Of a DNA stretch of 64,000 bases, positions 52,674-61,634 are shown in pieces. Position 1 is the stretch's first letter. Every line of letters begins with the position of its first letter. The DNA lies in contig NZ_JNYV01000002.1 of NCBI RefSeq assembly GCF_000717275.1, positions 930,001 to 994,000 on the forward strand. The letters are read 5' to 3'. The translations under genes and the position numbers were made by a program. Under the pieces are notes generated by a model that did not search any database, was not told where the DNA came from, and saw nothing but the letters and a program-made list of their open reading frames with translations. Source of the DNA: Kitasatospora arboriphila (lineage in GTDB: Bacteria > Actinomycetota > Actinomycetes > Mycobacteriales > Mycobacteriaceae).

Positions 52674-53579
52674 ATGGGCCGTGCCGGCCTTACGATCGGC
52701 AGTGTGCACAGCGACGCGCAGGACAGCCATCCCGGAATAGACAGAAGCGACACTCGCCCGCTCCACGTGCAGGTACGTGACCTCCTGCACGCAGAGATCA
52801 CCAGTGGCTCCGCCCGCCCGGGCAGCGCCCTCCCGACCGAGGAAGAGCTGCAGCAACGCTTCGGTGTCTCGCGCAGTGTCGTGCGGCAAGCGTTGGGCGC
52901 ACTGGTCGAACTCGGTCTCGTGCAGCGATCCCGTGGACGCGGAAGCATCATCGCCGCCGCCCCTGTGCTCCGACGCCGCGTTCAGCGCGCGGGTGGATTG
53001 AACGAGGAGGCGCTGTCGCACGGGCAGCAGCTGGTGACTCGCGTGCTGTCTGTGGAGCGGTCCCCGGCGCCCGAATCGGCAAGAGCTGCACTGGGTTCCG
53101 GGCGCACCACACGGATAGAGCGACTTCGCTACCTCGGCGATCTGCCCGTGGCGTACATGACAACGTGGGTCTCTTCGGACACGTTCCCCCATTTCACCGC
53201 TCAATTGCTCGACGGCAACTCGCTGCTCGAGCTGATGCGGGCTCACGGATACGTACCCGTCGGCGGCCCACGTCAGGTCCAAGCGGTGGCCGCAGACGAT
53301 CTGGTGGCGGGGCACCTGCACGTTGCCACCGGCGATCCGCTGCTGTTGCTTGAAGGCGTAACCAGGGATGAATCCGGCCGCGGACTCGAATGGTTCAGGG
53401 TGTGGCACCGACAGAACACGGTCTTCGACGTCGATGCGTCAGTGACCGGCGGCCCAGGCGCTTCGGCGACCGATCTCCACACGGCGAGGTCACTCGTCGC
53501 GGAGCTGCAAGGCACACTGTCGGAACTGAGCCGTGAACTGGGGACCGATCCCGATCGAACCGCAGGGAACCCGGCGTGA
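52674..53579 (+). CDS. GntR-family regulator, HutC/UTRA type
   Basis: This regulator has about 301 residues. The winged HTH is at about residues 30-90 (TEEELQQRFGVSRSVVRQAL), followed by a UTRA ligand-binding domain (about 110-260). A GTG at 52704 would remove 10 residues. It is divergent from the RLP operon, with a palindromic operator in between. It likely represses the operon until a sugar acid or phosphorylated intermediate binds. Confidence 0.9.
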   Translation: MGRAGLTIGSVHSDAQDSHPGIDRSDTRPLHVQVRDLLHAEITSGSARPGSALPTEEELQQRFGVSRSVVRQALGALVELGLVQRSRGRGSIIAAAPVLRRRVQRAGGLNEEALSHGQQLVTRVLSVERSPAPESARAALGSGRTTRIERLRYLGDLPVAYMTTWVSSDTFPHFTAQLLDGNSLLELMRAHGYVPVGGPRQVQAVAADDLVAGHLHVATGDPLLLLEGVTRDESGRGLEWFRVWHRQNTVFDVDASVTGGPGASATDLHTARSLVAELQGTLSELSRELGTDPDRTAGNPA

Positions 53580-53893
53580 ACCCGCGACCGATCAGACAAC
53601 GCCGCTGGCGTTACGTACGGGGTTTATTGCCTTGGGGCCACCGCTTTTGCGGCCCGTTTGACCTTGATGGGCGGGCAGCGGCAGATCTGAGTCTCTGCAG
53701 GCCGCAGTGTATTGCGCTGCAACATTTTAGGACGGACGATAGGGCCCACGGCGCTCAGGCGGAGCTTCAAAGTTCTTGCCCGGTCACTGTTCACTGCCGG
53801 CTTGGCCTGCGTCGAGTTGGCGATCGGAGTCGGCTGGGCGACTTCGATATGTCACCGCATACTTCGTATCCGAGACTTCGACCCGCGACGCCT

Positions 53894-53913
53894 GCGCTAA
53901 TCGGCCTTAGCGC
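53894..53913. repeat. Palindromic GCGCTAA short repeat
   Basis: GCGCTAA-TCGGCC-TTAGCGC is a perfect inverted repeat. Related units occur at 46622, 53934, 54239-54262 and 55836-55857, clustered around the repeats that flank the RLP module. Confidence 0.6.
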
Positions 53914-54116
53914 GGAAGGCGGGCTCGCCACCTGCGCTAATAGCCCACCAGTCGGCTTCGACTTGCTTCACCCATCACTTACCCATCACTTTCAGCTGGA
54001 TCTCCAGAGACGGACATGGTCGGCCCTGGACACGTCAACCGAATTCCTGCTGCTCAGCAGCACAGGCGTGGACGGCGTTGGACAGGTAACGATGTACGAA
54101 GCGAGATCAAGAGGTT

Positions 54117-54141
54117 AGGGGTTCGAATCCCTTTGGGCGCA
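54117..54141 (+). other. tRNA 3'-end-like remnant (T-arm plus acceptor strand), copy B
   Basis: A T-arm with the GTTCGAATC loop is followed by TGGGCGCA, where copy A has CGGTCGCA. As in copy A, no full 5' half can be folded with it. Confidence 0.55.
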
Positions 54142-54150
54142 CGTCGATAC

Positions 54151-54194
54151 GGCCTGCACCTTCGCTTGCGCGAGGTGTGGGCCGCTTCTTTTTG
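54151..54194 (+). terminator. Intrinsic terminator after tRNA-like remnant B
   Basis: The same 11-base stem as in copy A is followed by GCTTCTTTTTG, a clear T tract. Confidence 0.8.
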
Positions 54195-54238
54195 TCGGGG
54201 TGTTCGGTGGCGGTAGATGATCCGCGTTGGGTTCTGTC

Positions 54239-54262
54239 CTGCGCTTAATCCAATTAGCGCAG
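54239..54262. repeat. CTGCGCT-N10-AGCGCAG inverted repeat
   Basis: A 7-base perfect stem immediately after repeat B belongs to the GCGCTAA-type palindromes of this region. Confidence 0.5.
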
Positions 54263-54567
54263 TCAGTAGGTCGCCTGCCTGCGCAGATGCCAGGATCGGG
54301 CGATCAAGCTGCTGAACGGGGAAGAGGCGGCGTTTCTATAGCCCGATCACGGCTTGGCGCCGAGAGAACCGAGCCATCGGCACCCGTCGATCGTGGCGTG
54401 ATGCGGGACGTCGGGCTCGACCCCGCCCTTGCAGGACCATCCGGGTTGGAGACGTCGGTCTACCCGATCTTGGTCGGCGCATAGATAATGTCACCGTATG
54501 CCGCCCGGCCAGGTACGCGAGCCGAATGTGTGCTGAACTCGACGCAGGTGGCGGAGGAGGGTCAACG

Positions 54568-55689
54568 GTGAAGTCGAACGCATATGTCTGGACTGCTCCC
54601 TCTGTGGTGGACGACCTGGCTAACCGTTTGGCCTTCACTCGCCGCGTTGCCCCGACCATGACCGGACAGACGTTGGGAATCGATGCAACGACTCTAAACA
54701 ACCTCCTCGCGTACTGGTGTGATGAGTTCGATTGGTCCGCGCAAGAGCAGCGGATCGCTGCCTACCCTTGGGTGGAAACGGAGACCAGTGCAACGCCGGT
54801 CCGTGCGGTCATTTCGCCGGGGCCATCTCGGGCACCTGTGGTTCTGTTGCTCCATGGGTGGCCTGACTCGGTTCTCCGCTTCGAGCGTCTGTTTCCACTT
54901 CTCACTGATCTGACCGTGGTGGCCCCTGCACTCCCGGGGTTCCCGTTCGCAGCACCTATTCCGCAGGGTGGCATGTCCGCCGTTGCGCTTGCCGATGCCA
55001 TCGCGGATGCGATGGAGGAGTTCGGGTTTGACCGGTACGTGATTTCAGCGGGCGATGTCGGTTGTGACGTGGCTGAAGCGCTCGCATCGCGCAATCCTGG
55101 TGTCGTCTTGGCGCTCCACCTCACCGACGTCTCCCAGTATCACTTTCTTGTTGATCCGCCGAAAGACCTGAGCCCGGTAGAACGCGACTACATTGCCTAT
55201 GGTCACCAGTGGCAGGCGGCTGAGGGTGGCTATATGCATGAACAATCAACCAAACCCGACACGCTCGCCGCAGCACTTGGTGACTCGCCCGTCGGGCTCG
55301 CCGCATGGATCGGTGAGAAGTTGATCAGCTGGACAGACTGCGACGGAGACCTGGCATCGGTGTTCAGCTACGACGAGGCCTTGGCCTGGATCACCGCATA
55401 CTGGGTGACGGGCACCATCGGCACATCCTTCGCGCCCTATGCGGCCGGGGGGAGCAAGGAATGGCCTCGGATCGATGTGCCATCTGTTTTCACCATGTTT
55501 GCCAAAGATCTCGTCAACGCTCCTCGAGAGTTCGCCGAACGATTTTTCAGCGTTGTGGAATGGCGTGAACATTCCATCGGCGGCCATTTTGCGGCGTGGG
55601 AACGACCCCGCGAGTACTCGGAGGGTATCCGGGCCGCACTCAGCCATGTTGCACCGAAGGCAAACCACGCCGGCGGTCGGCGGACGTGA
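54568..55689 (+). CDS. Epoxide-hydrolase-like alpha/beta hydrolase
   Basis: This 373-residue protein has an N-terminal EHN-like segment, the oxyanion motif HGWPD (96-100), a probable nucleophile Asp163 in SAGDVGCDVAE, and a terminal catalytic-His region GGHFAAWERP. This matches the epoxide hydrolase branch, which opens an epoxide via an aspartyl ester. The start GTG at 54568 follows GGAGGAGGG. It stands alone just outside repeat B, and the natural substrate cannot be told. Confidence 0.85.
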   Translation: MKSNAYVWTAPSVVDDLANRLAFTRRVAPTMTGQTLGIDATTLNNLLAYWCDEFDWSAQEQRIAAYPWVETETSATPVRAVISPGPSRAPVVLLLHGWPDSVLRFERLFPLLTDLTVVAPALPGFPFAAPIPQGGMSAVALADAIADAMEEFGFDRYVISAGDVGCDVAEALASRNPGVVLALHLTDVSQYHFLVDPPKDLSPVERDYIAYGHQWQAAEGGYMHEQSTKPDTLAAALGDSPVGLAAWIGEKLISWTDCDGDLASVFSYDEALAWITAYWVTGTIGTSFAPYAAGGSKEWPRIDVPSVFTMFAKDLVNAPREFAERFFSVVEWREHSIGGHFAAWERPREYSEGIRAALSHVAPKANHAGGRRT

Positions 55690-55835
55690 AAAGGCTGTCT
55701 CCGTCTGCGTAGTCGGTACGGCCGCCGTAGTGCGGCAGGAAAGGTCACCTTCGTCACTGGTGTCGAAATACGTTACAAAAGAGACGATTACGTCGATGTG
55801 TCTTTTGGGGCCAGCGGTGTCTTAAAGAGGTATAG

Positions 55836-55857
55836 CGCGCTAATCAGCTTGAGCGCG
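55836..55857. repeat. CGCGCT-N10-AGCGCG inverted repeat
   Basis: A perfect six-base stem with a GCGCTAAT core lies between the convergent hydrolase and VWA genes. It may act as a terminator. The rest of 55690-56011 holds nothing recognisable. Confidence 0.5.
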
Positions 55858-56011
55858 GACTCTGGGACGTCATGCTGGCCGTTCGACACGAAGCTCGCGG
55901 GGCTATTGCAATGACTGACCGGCATTCTGTTGCGCAGGTGGCGATCAGCGCAGCGATTGCGCTGGTAGAGATTTCGGCCCTGGTTGGCCTGCTATCTCGA
56001 TCTCGAGCCTG

Positions 56012-56977
56012 TCAGCCGAAGATCGAGGTCAGGGCCGGTGCAACGTCGTGGTGATCGCGGATCACGCGGCATCGTCCGCGGCCGACGACTGCCAGGTCCC
56101 GGCCGAGGTCCAGATCGTTCTCGCCTGAGGTGTCGAGCAGCACGTCGAGGCGTGGCAATCGTGCCGCGACACCGCGGGGGTCTGGTCCGGCGTTGTGCAC
56201 GCAGTCGCTCAGTAGCAACACCCTTGCATCGGCGGGTGGCACGCCGGCCAACTCGCTCGCCGCGACCTCCAACGCGAACGCGACGTTGGTCAGTCCCTGC
56301 GTCGGCAGGGTCAGGAGCTGATCGAGCACGGTCTCGGGACTGACCCGTTCTCCGAGCCGCACCAACAGCGCGGAGTCCGACCAAAAGGCAACGACTGCAA
56401 CGTCATCGCGCGCCAGCTCGCCGACCATCGCGCCGACGGTGGCGGCCGCGGTCCGCACCTGTTCACCTTTGGTCGAGCCTGAGATGTCGACGACGAGGAC
56501 GACGGATCGGCGGTTGCGGACTCGCTCTCGCACCAGGATGTCGTCGTCGGTCGGCAGCGGGTTGCCCGCTATCGCTTCGAGGGTCGCGTCGAGATCGAGT
56601 TCGTCGGTCCCACCGCGCCAGCGCATGGTCGTCAGGGTTCCTGCACTGGCTCGCCGCGCACGACGTTGCCGCATCGGTTGCGCGAGAGCGAGTCTGCGCG
56701 CGATCTGCCGCGCGCGCCGGCGTCCGGCCTCGTCGACGACGAGGGTGCCGGCCGCAGCCGTGAGGTCACCGTCATCGTCCGTTTCACCCGGCGCCGACGT
56801 TCCCGGCAGCTGCATTGGCTTACCCGAGGGGCCGTCTTTTGGAATCAGCGCGAAATTGCCACGACCATCGGCCGCGGGCTTGAGCAGCGCAGGTTCTTCA
56901 TCAAGTTGCTTCGGCTTTCGCCGCAACGGCTTCATACGAGCCCGGTCGTGACCGGCACCCCTGCCCGGCCTCGACAC
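56012..56977 (-). CDS. VWA-domain (CoxE-like) protein
   Basis: This 321-residue protein has a low-complexity basic/acidic N-terminal half and a C-terminal von Willebrand factor A domain. The MIDAS residues are in DISGST (164-169), a Thr in LTNVAF and an Asp in LLSDCVH. Such proteins work with a MoxR AAA ATPase to insert metal or cofactor or remodel an enzyme. The MoxR gene is directly upstream (24-base gap). An ATG at 56935 is an alternative start. Confidence 0.88.
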   Translation of the reverse strand: MSRPGRGAGHDRARMKPLRRKPKQLDEEPALLKPAADGRGNFALIPKDGPSGKPMQLPGTSAPGETDDDGDLTAAAGTLVVDEAGRRRARQIARRLALAQPMRQRRARRASAGTLTTMRWRGGTDELDLDATLEAIAGNPLPTDDDILVRERVRNRRSVVLVVDISGSTKGEQVRTAAATVGAMVGELARDDVAVVAFWSDSALLVRLGERVSPETVLDQLLTLPTQGLTNVAFALEVAASELAGVPPADARVLLLSDCVHNAGPDPRGVAARLPRLDVLLDTSGENDLDLGRDLAVVGRGRCRVIRDHHDVAPALTSIFG

Positions 56978-57001
56978 CGGACTGTCGGCCGGAACTGCTC
57001 T

Positions 57002-57955
57002 TCAACCGGGATCGGCAGCAGCAGGCAGCAGGATGAAATGGTCCTGCCAGATCTGGTGCAGCACCGCTTCAGGTGTCTCGAAGGCCGTGTCGTCGAGATG
57101 TATTCGACCGGACAGCGCCACCATCATGGCGTCGAGCACCACCGCCGTGTACTCCTCAGGCAATCCACTAGGTGGGGCCACCGAATCTGCGGCAGGCAAC
57201 TCCACGCCGCGCATCTGCGCAAGCTGCGCCACCATCAGCGCGACATCGATCGCGCCCCGCACGCTGCTGCCCTGACGGATGTCATCGCGCTCACGCGTCG
57301 CCCTGGTGACCGCCACAGCGTCGGCCACGACCCTTGCGGACTGGACTTCGGTTCGGCGGGTGACGATTTCGCGTTCGGCCGCGGCGTCCTGGTAGGTGAT
57401 GACAAGTCGGCACATCCGGTCATGAACCGACGTCGACAACCTGGTGGTGCCGATGTTGTCGTACGGGTTCATCGATGCCACGATGCGGAACGTCGGCAGG
57501 GCAGTGACACTGCCGACACGTGGCACGGTGATCACCCGCTCGGCCATGGCGGTGAGCAGCGTGTTGAGCGTGTCCTCCGGCGCCCGGTTGAACTCCTCGA
57601 TGTAGAGGAAGCCACCGGTGCGCATCGCCTCGATCAGGGGGCCTTCGACAAAGTTGTCCGCCGTGTAGTCCTCTTTGAGGACCCGCGCCGGATTGTGGTG
57701 CCCCACAAGGCGGCTCGGTGTCAGGTCGGCGTTGCCCTCGACAAATACCAGTGGGATGTCCCATTCGGAGGTGATGGCACCCAGGAGCGTCGACTTGGAC
57801 GTGCCCGGTGGGCCCTCGAGCATCAGGTCGCGGCCGGCGGCGACTGCCGCGAGCAGGAGGTCGGTCTCCCGCTCGCGGCCGACCACCCTGTGTGCGATCC
57901 GCGATCGCACCTCCGACAACGACGCTGCTTCGACCACCGAGCCGTTGTTCTGCAC
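57002..57955 (-). CDS. MoxR-family AAA+ ATPase
   Basis: This 317-residue ATPase has Walker A GPPGTSKST (48-56), Walker B FLYIEEFNRAPE and a sensor-1-type VASMNP. MoxR proteins act as chaperones with VWA partners, maturing dehydrogenases or other metalloenzymes. It lies three bases after the stop of the mycofactocin-type SDR and just upstream of the VWA gene on the same strand, so the three form an operon. Confidence 0.93.
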   Translation of the reverse strand: MQNNGSVVEAASLSEVRSRIAHRVVGRERETDLLLAAVAAGRDLMLEGPPGTSKSTLLGAITSEWDIPLVFVEGNADLTPSRLVGHHNPARVLKEDYTADNFVEGPLIEAMRTGGFLYIEEFNRAPEDTLNTLLTAMAERVITVPRVGSVTALPTFRIVASMNPYDNIGTTRLSTSVHDRMCRLVITYQDAAAEREIVTRRTEVQSARVVADAVAVTRATRERDDIRQGSSVRGAIDVALMVAQLAQMRGVELPAADSVAPPSGLPEEYTAVVLDAMMVALSGRIHLDDTAFETPEAVLHQIWQDHFILLPAAADPG

Positions 57956-57958
57956 GCC

Positions 57959-58786
57959 CTAGAGTCTTCCACCTGCGTCGACAACATGAGTGGTTCCGGT
58001 TACGTATCGGCCGTCATCAGATACCAGATAGAGGACCGCGTTGGAGATGTCGATCGGTTCGACCATCGTGACCGGAAGCCGGTTCATCTGGGACGCAGCC
58101 TCGTCGAAGTCGGCGCGGGTCGGATTCTCCAGATCGGGGCGGAACAATCTATAGGTCGGCTCGTTGAGGATCATCGGCGTGGCGACAGTCGTCGGATGAA
58201 TGCTGTTCACCCGAATACTCTGCGGCCCGAGTTCTTTCGCCAGCACGCTCATCAGTCCGACCAGTCCGGATTTGGCCGCGGAGTAGTGGGCGATGTTCTC
58301 GTTGACGCTGATCGACGCCAGCGAGCTGGTGATGACGATCGAACCACCACGGCCGCCCGCAACGATGTGAGGGGCTGCCGCACGGATCGACTTCCACACT
58401 CCGGTGAGGTTGATGTCGATCATGGTCTGCCACATCTCTTCGTCCATCTCGAGCGCGGGTGCCATGCTGTTGATCCCCGCGTTCGCGATCACGATGTCGA
58501 GACGGCCGAGTTGGGCCACACCGTCGTCAGCGGCCTTCGTCAGTGCAGCCAGGTCGCGCACGTCGACCTCGGACGCCACGATCCTGCGATCGAGGGCCTC
58601 TACCTCCTTGACCGTCTGCTCCAGGTCCGCCGCGGTGGCGGTGTCGTACGGAACGGTGGCGACCTGTTTCGCGGTGTCCACCGCGATGATGTCCGCACCC
58701 TCCTGCGCGAGCCGGACCGCATGACTGCGTCCCTGACCTCGTGCAGCACCGGTGATGAAGGCGACTTTGCCTTCGAGTCTTCCCAT
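57959..58786 (-). CDS. Mycofactocin-type SDR (carveol-dehydrogenase-like)
   Basis: This 275-residue SDR has TGAARGQGRSHAVRLAQEGAD and the insertion YDTATAADLEQTVKEVEALDRR that marks the mycofactocin-dependent group. The catalytic Ser (ITSSLAS) and YSAAK are present. The start at 58786 is preferred over GTG 58795 because AGGAG lies eight bases before it. First gene of the SDR-MoxR-VWA operon and divergent from a TetR gene. Confidence 0.92.
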   Translation of the reverse strand: MGRLEGKVAFITGAARGQGRSHAVRLAQEGADIIAVDTAKQVATVPYDTATAADLEQTVKEVEALDRRIVASEVDVRDLAALTKAADDGVAQLGRLDIVIANAGINSMAPALEMDEEMWQTMIDINLTGVWKSIRAAAPHIVAGGRGGSIVITSSLASISVNENIAHYSAAKSGLVGLMSVLAKELGPQSIRVNSIHPTTVATPMILNEPTYRLFRPDLENPTRADFDEAASQMNRLPVTMVEPIDISNAVLYLVSDDGRYVTGTTHVVDAGGRL

Positions 58787-58910
58787 GTCGACCACTCCTG
58801 TAGTTGTGACCCAGCTCTCATGTCCGAGGTTATGTCACCTAGTGCCAGAACGCCAGTATGAATTCGCCGCGAGCCGGCACACCGACGGGCGAGGGTGAGA
58901 CGATAGCGAG

Positions 58911-59537
58911 ATGGCACACGGGGAGGTCCAGGCCGCGGCGACCGACACAGTTGATCGAGGCGGCCGTCCCGCTGCGACCAGCGCACACCAGCTGGCCGCC
59001 GCCGCCCAGAAGTTGTTTGTGGAGCGGGGCTTTGAAGAGACGAGTGTGGAGGACATCGCGACGGCGGCGGGAGTCAGTCGCCGCACGTTCTTTCGTTACT
59101 TCGCGACGAAAGCCGATGTGCTGTGGGTCGAGTCAGACTCCGAATTCGGCCGGCTCACAGCATTCCTGTCGGCCGACGATGGTTCCGCTACGCCGCGCAA
59201 CGTCGTCGAGGCCGCGATCGTGTCTGCCCTCACCTTTCGGCCGGGTGATGAGGAATGGGCGCGCCACCGTGCCCAGTTGGTCCTGGCCGTGCCGGCAGTT
59301 CAATCCCATGCGTCGGTGCTGTATCGGCAGTGGCGCGAGGCAATAGCCGATTACATCCGCAGTCGGGGTCTTTGGCGCGACGACGAACTGTTCGAGACCG
59401 CCTTCGCCCACTCCACGACCGCCGCCATCATGACCGCCCATGAATACTGGGTGTCCCATCCGGAAACGACTCTGCCGCAATGTCTTCGATGGTCGATTCA
59501 GCTTCTCGTACCCAACGGCCCTCCGCCTTCCGGATGA
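58911..59537 (+). CDS. TetR-family transcriptional regulator
   Basis: This 208-residue protein has an HTH at about residues 25-70 ([28 protein letters not shown]), of the type common in mycofactocin-linked regulators. It is divergent from the SDR-MoxR-VWA operon and probably controls it. AGGT-N6-ACCT at 58827-58840 in the shared region is a weak operator candidate. Confidence 0.88.
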   Translation: MAHGEVQAAATDTVDRGGRPAATSAHQLAAAAQKLFVERGFEETSVEDIATAAGVSRRTFFRYFATKADVLWVESDSEFGRLTAFLSADDGSATPRNVVEAAIVSALTFRPGDEEWARHRAQLVLAVPAVQSHASVLYRQWREAIADYIRSRGLWRDDELFETAFAHSTTAAIMTAHEYWVSHPETTLPQCLRWSIQLLVPNGPPPSG

Positions 59538-59625
59538 TGCTGGGATCCGCCTCCCCATACCTCGGCGAGGCCACGATTCCCGCCACTTTGGCGGCGACCG
59601 TGAAGGCCTGGGAAGTAATTTGCGG

Positions 59626-59859
59626 ACCACAACGTCTCCGCCGGCTCAGCAACTCCCCGAAGAGATCAAAGACATCTTCCGGCGGCAGAACTTGAACCCC
59701 GAGATGCCCACCCCGGAGCAGCAAGCCAAGGTGTTCGCCTTCCTGGCCTCAGATGATGCGGCCGGCATCAACGGTCAAGAGGTCAAAGTCGACGCAGGCT
59801 TGCTCTCGCACCAACCGATGGTCGCGGACATGAGCGCACTCGGCGCCACCACCGTCTGA
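59626..59859 (+). pseudogene. C-terminal fragment of an SDR
   Basis: The frame ends with EMPTPEQQAKVFAFLASDDAAGINGQEVKVDAGL, which is the typical SDR end (...FLASD-x-A-x-x-INGQ-x-x-VDAG). The Rossmann and catalytic parts are missing, and the sequence upstream in this frame is unrelated. It looks like the remnant of a deleted or rearranged SDR gene between the TetR gene and the WS/DGAT gene. The rest of 59860-59943 holds no gene. Confidence 0.6.
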
Positions 59860-59943
59860 TCGTGTGGGAGCGAAGTAGCTGAATCACAGCACCGACAACG
59901 CTGTCAGGCGAGGTCATTGCTTGCGTGGTTACCCCGGTTCGGC

Positions 59944-61407
59944 TCAGGCCGACGTGTTCTGGGCGGGTTCGGTTTGCGTCGAGCCATCGTCCACGGGTTG
60001 TAAAGCGGCTCGGTGGTCGGTGTAGGTGGCGTGGAGGAGTTGTCGGTATCGGTCGAGGTCGGGCATGACCGAACGGTCGGCGGTGATGGAGATCGAGATG
60101 GTGTCGTTTCGGTTGGACGCTGCGTGGGCCAGGGTCGAGAGCGGGGTGAGTGGTTGGATGCCGAAGCCATTGATGATGGGGTGCCCGAAGATGGTTTGTG
60201 ATGGGTTCGGGTTGTAGACGTTGGACACGATGATGTTGGCCGTGGCCCGAGTGGGTGGAGGCCTGCGGGCGTGGCTGGAGGCTTGGCGGCGGGTGAGCCA
60301 CCCGAGCATTCGTAGCAGGGCAGAGGGCGCTACTTCGAGGAGTGGAGCGGTGTCACTTGAGGTCAGTTGAGCGGCCCTGTTCTTTTCCTGGTTGCTGGAC
60401 TCTGTGATGAGCCGCAGTCGGCGAACGGGGTCTGGTTCGTTGACGGACAGGTCGATGACCAGGGGAGTGAACTGATTCGACCCACTGGTGGGTGCCTCGC
60501 GTCCGTTGACGATCGCTCGGGTGGACATCGGTGCCAGGGCTGAGAGTGTCTGGGGGCGTTCGTCGTGCTCGGCCAGGTATCGGGTGACGGCGTCACCGAT
60601 GATCGACAGCAGCACCGTGTTGACCGTGGCGCCGGGCACGCTGCGTTTCATGGCGCGAACGTCGTCGAGTTTCATCTCGTACATCGTGGTCGCGCGGGGT
60701 CCGGTGAACCCGGTGTTGAAACGTGTTGCGGGCCAGTGTTTCAGGGTCACCGAGTGGGCCCGTGGACGTGAGAAGACTGTCTGGCCGAGTGCGACCAGAA
60801 ACCGTATCCAGGTCAGTGGCAGACGTACACCGGCACGTACGAGGTGACTGATCCAGGAGCGTTCGCGGGCAGGAAGAAGGTGATGGATGGTCTCGGTGGG
60901 GATCTTCTCGTTGCATATCGCGGACATCACGGATGCCATCGATATCCCGTCGATCGCGGCGTGGTGCAGTCGCAGCGCGACCATGGTGACCACACCCCGG
61001 TTGTCGGGGTGGTCGACGATGTCGGGGAGGACGTCCAGCGACCACAGCGGGCGGTCGGTCAGCACGGGTGCATCGGCTATCGATGACAACATCTGCTGTG
61101 CCGATGACCAGGTCATTCCGGGGTTGTGGACCGTGATGTGGTCGTCGACGTCCAGGTGGGCGTGTCGGGTCCAGTAGGGCGTCCCGATGTCGCCGGGCAA
61201 CCGGACCAGCCGGGCACTGAACATGTCTGATGCCTTCAGCCGGGGCGTGATGTAGTCACGGACATCGGCGGCAGTGACAGCCAGCGGGCGACCGTCGGTG
61301 GCGGCGATCACCATGCACGACAACACAGTTGATTCGGTGGCAGCGCCGGTGAAATAGATGTACGCGGCATCATGCGCGGACAGTTCACCCCACGTGTTGT
61401 CAACCAT
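59944..61407 (-). CDS. Wax ester synthase/diacylglycerol acyltransferase (WS/DGAT)
   Basis: This 487-residue protein has the acyltransferase motif HHxxxDG as HHAAIDG (148-154). The C-terminal SNVYNPNP and PLSTLAHAASN segments are family features. The enzyme transfers an acyl group from acyl-CoA to a fatty alcohol or diacylglycerol, forming storage wax esters or triacylglycerol. It stands alone on the minus strand between an SDR remnant and a 560-base gene-poor region, so links to the flanking catabolic genes are not evident. Confidence 0.93.
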   Translation of the reverse strand: MVDNTWGELSAHDAAYIYFTGAATESTVLSCMVIAATDGRPLAVTAADVRDYITPRLKASDMFSARLVRLPGDIGTPYWTRHAHLDVDDHITVHNPGMTWSSAQQMLSSIADAPVLTDRPLWSLDVLPDIVDHPDNRGVVTMVALRLHHAAIDGISMASVMSAICNEKIPTETIHHLLPARERSWISHLVRAGVRLPLTWIRFLVALGQTVFSRPRAHSVTLKHWPATRFNTGFTGPRATTMYEMKLDDVRAMKRSVPGATVNTVLLSIIGDAVTRYLAEHDERPQTLSALAPMSTRAIVNGREAPTSGSNQFTPLVIDLSVNEPDPVRRLRLITESSNQEKNRAAQLTSSDTAPLLEVAPSALLRMLGWLTRRQASSHARRPPPTRATANIIVSNVYNPNPSQTIFGHPIINGFGIQPLTPLSTLAHAASNRNDTISISITADRSVMPDLDRYRQLLHATYTDHRAALQPVDDGSTQTEPAQNTSA

Positions 61408-61634
61408 GACGATCCGTCCGGGTCGACGGACTCGGCGATGACGGGGAACTCACAGTGGATGGCACATCGCCGACATGCCGTAGCCCGACCGGTTCAAATG
61501 CTCCGTTAGTGTCGCTCACCATCCTTGTCGCAACAAAGGCGACGGCGATCGACGCCACGACTCTTATATCAATCCACCACCACATCTGTGAAGTATGGCG
61601 GATGTGAAAAAGGTTGACACGGCGATGGATTCAA

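Larger units (their letters stand above)
53934..54232. repeat. Long direct repeat, copy B
   Basis: This is the partner of 46622-46920. The A and B copies bracket WhiB, KdgT, dehydrogenase, kinase, RLP and GntR. The stretch 53580-53933 and the bases after the repeat to 54567 hold only short GCGCTAA-type inverted repeats and no gene I can support. Confidence 0.9.

Noticed and set aside
55872..56054. A 60-codon plus-strand frame between the hydrolase and the VWA gene
   Set aside because: It has no ribosome-binding site, overlaps the VWA 3' end in antisense and has no recognisable features.
56666..58861. A 731-codon open frame on the plus strand
   Set aside because: It is antisense to the VWA, MoxR and SDR genes, has no family resemblance, and reflects high G+C third-position bias.
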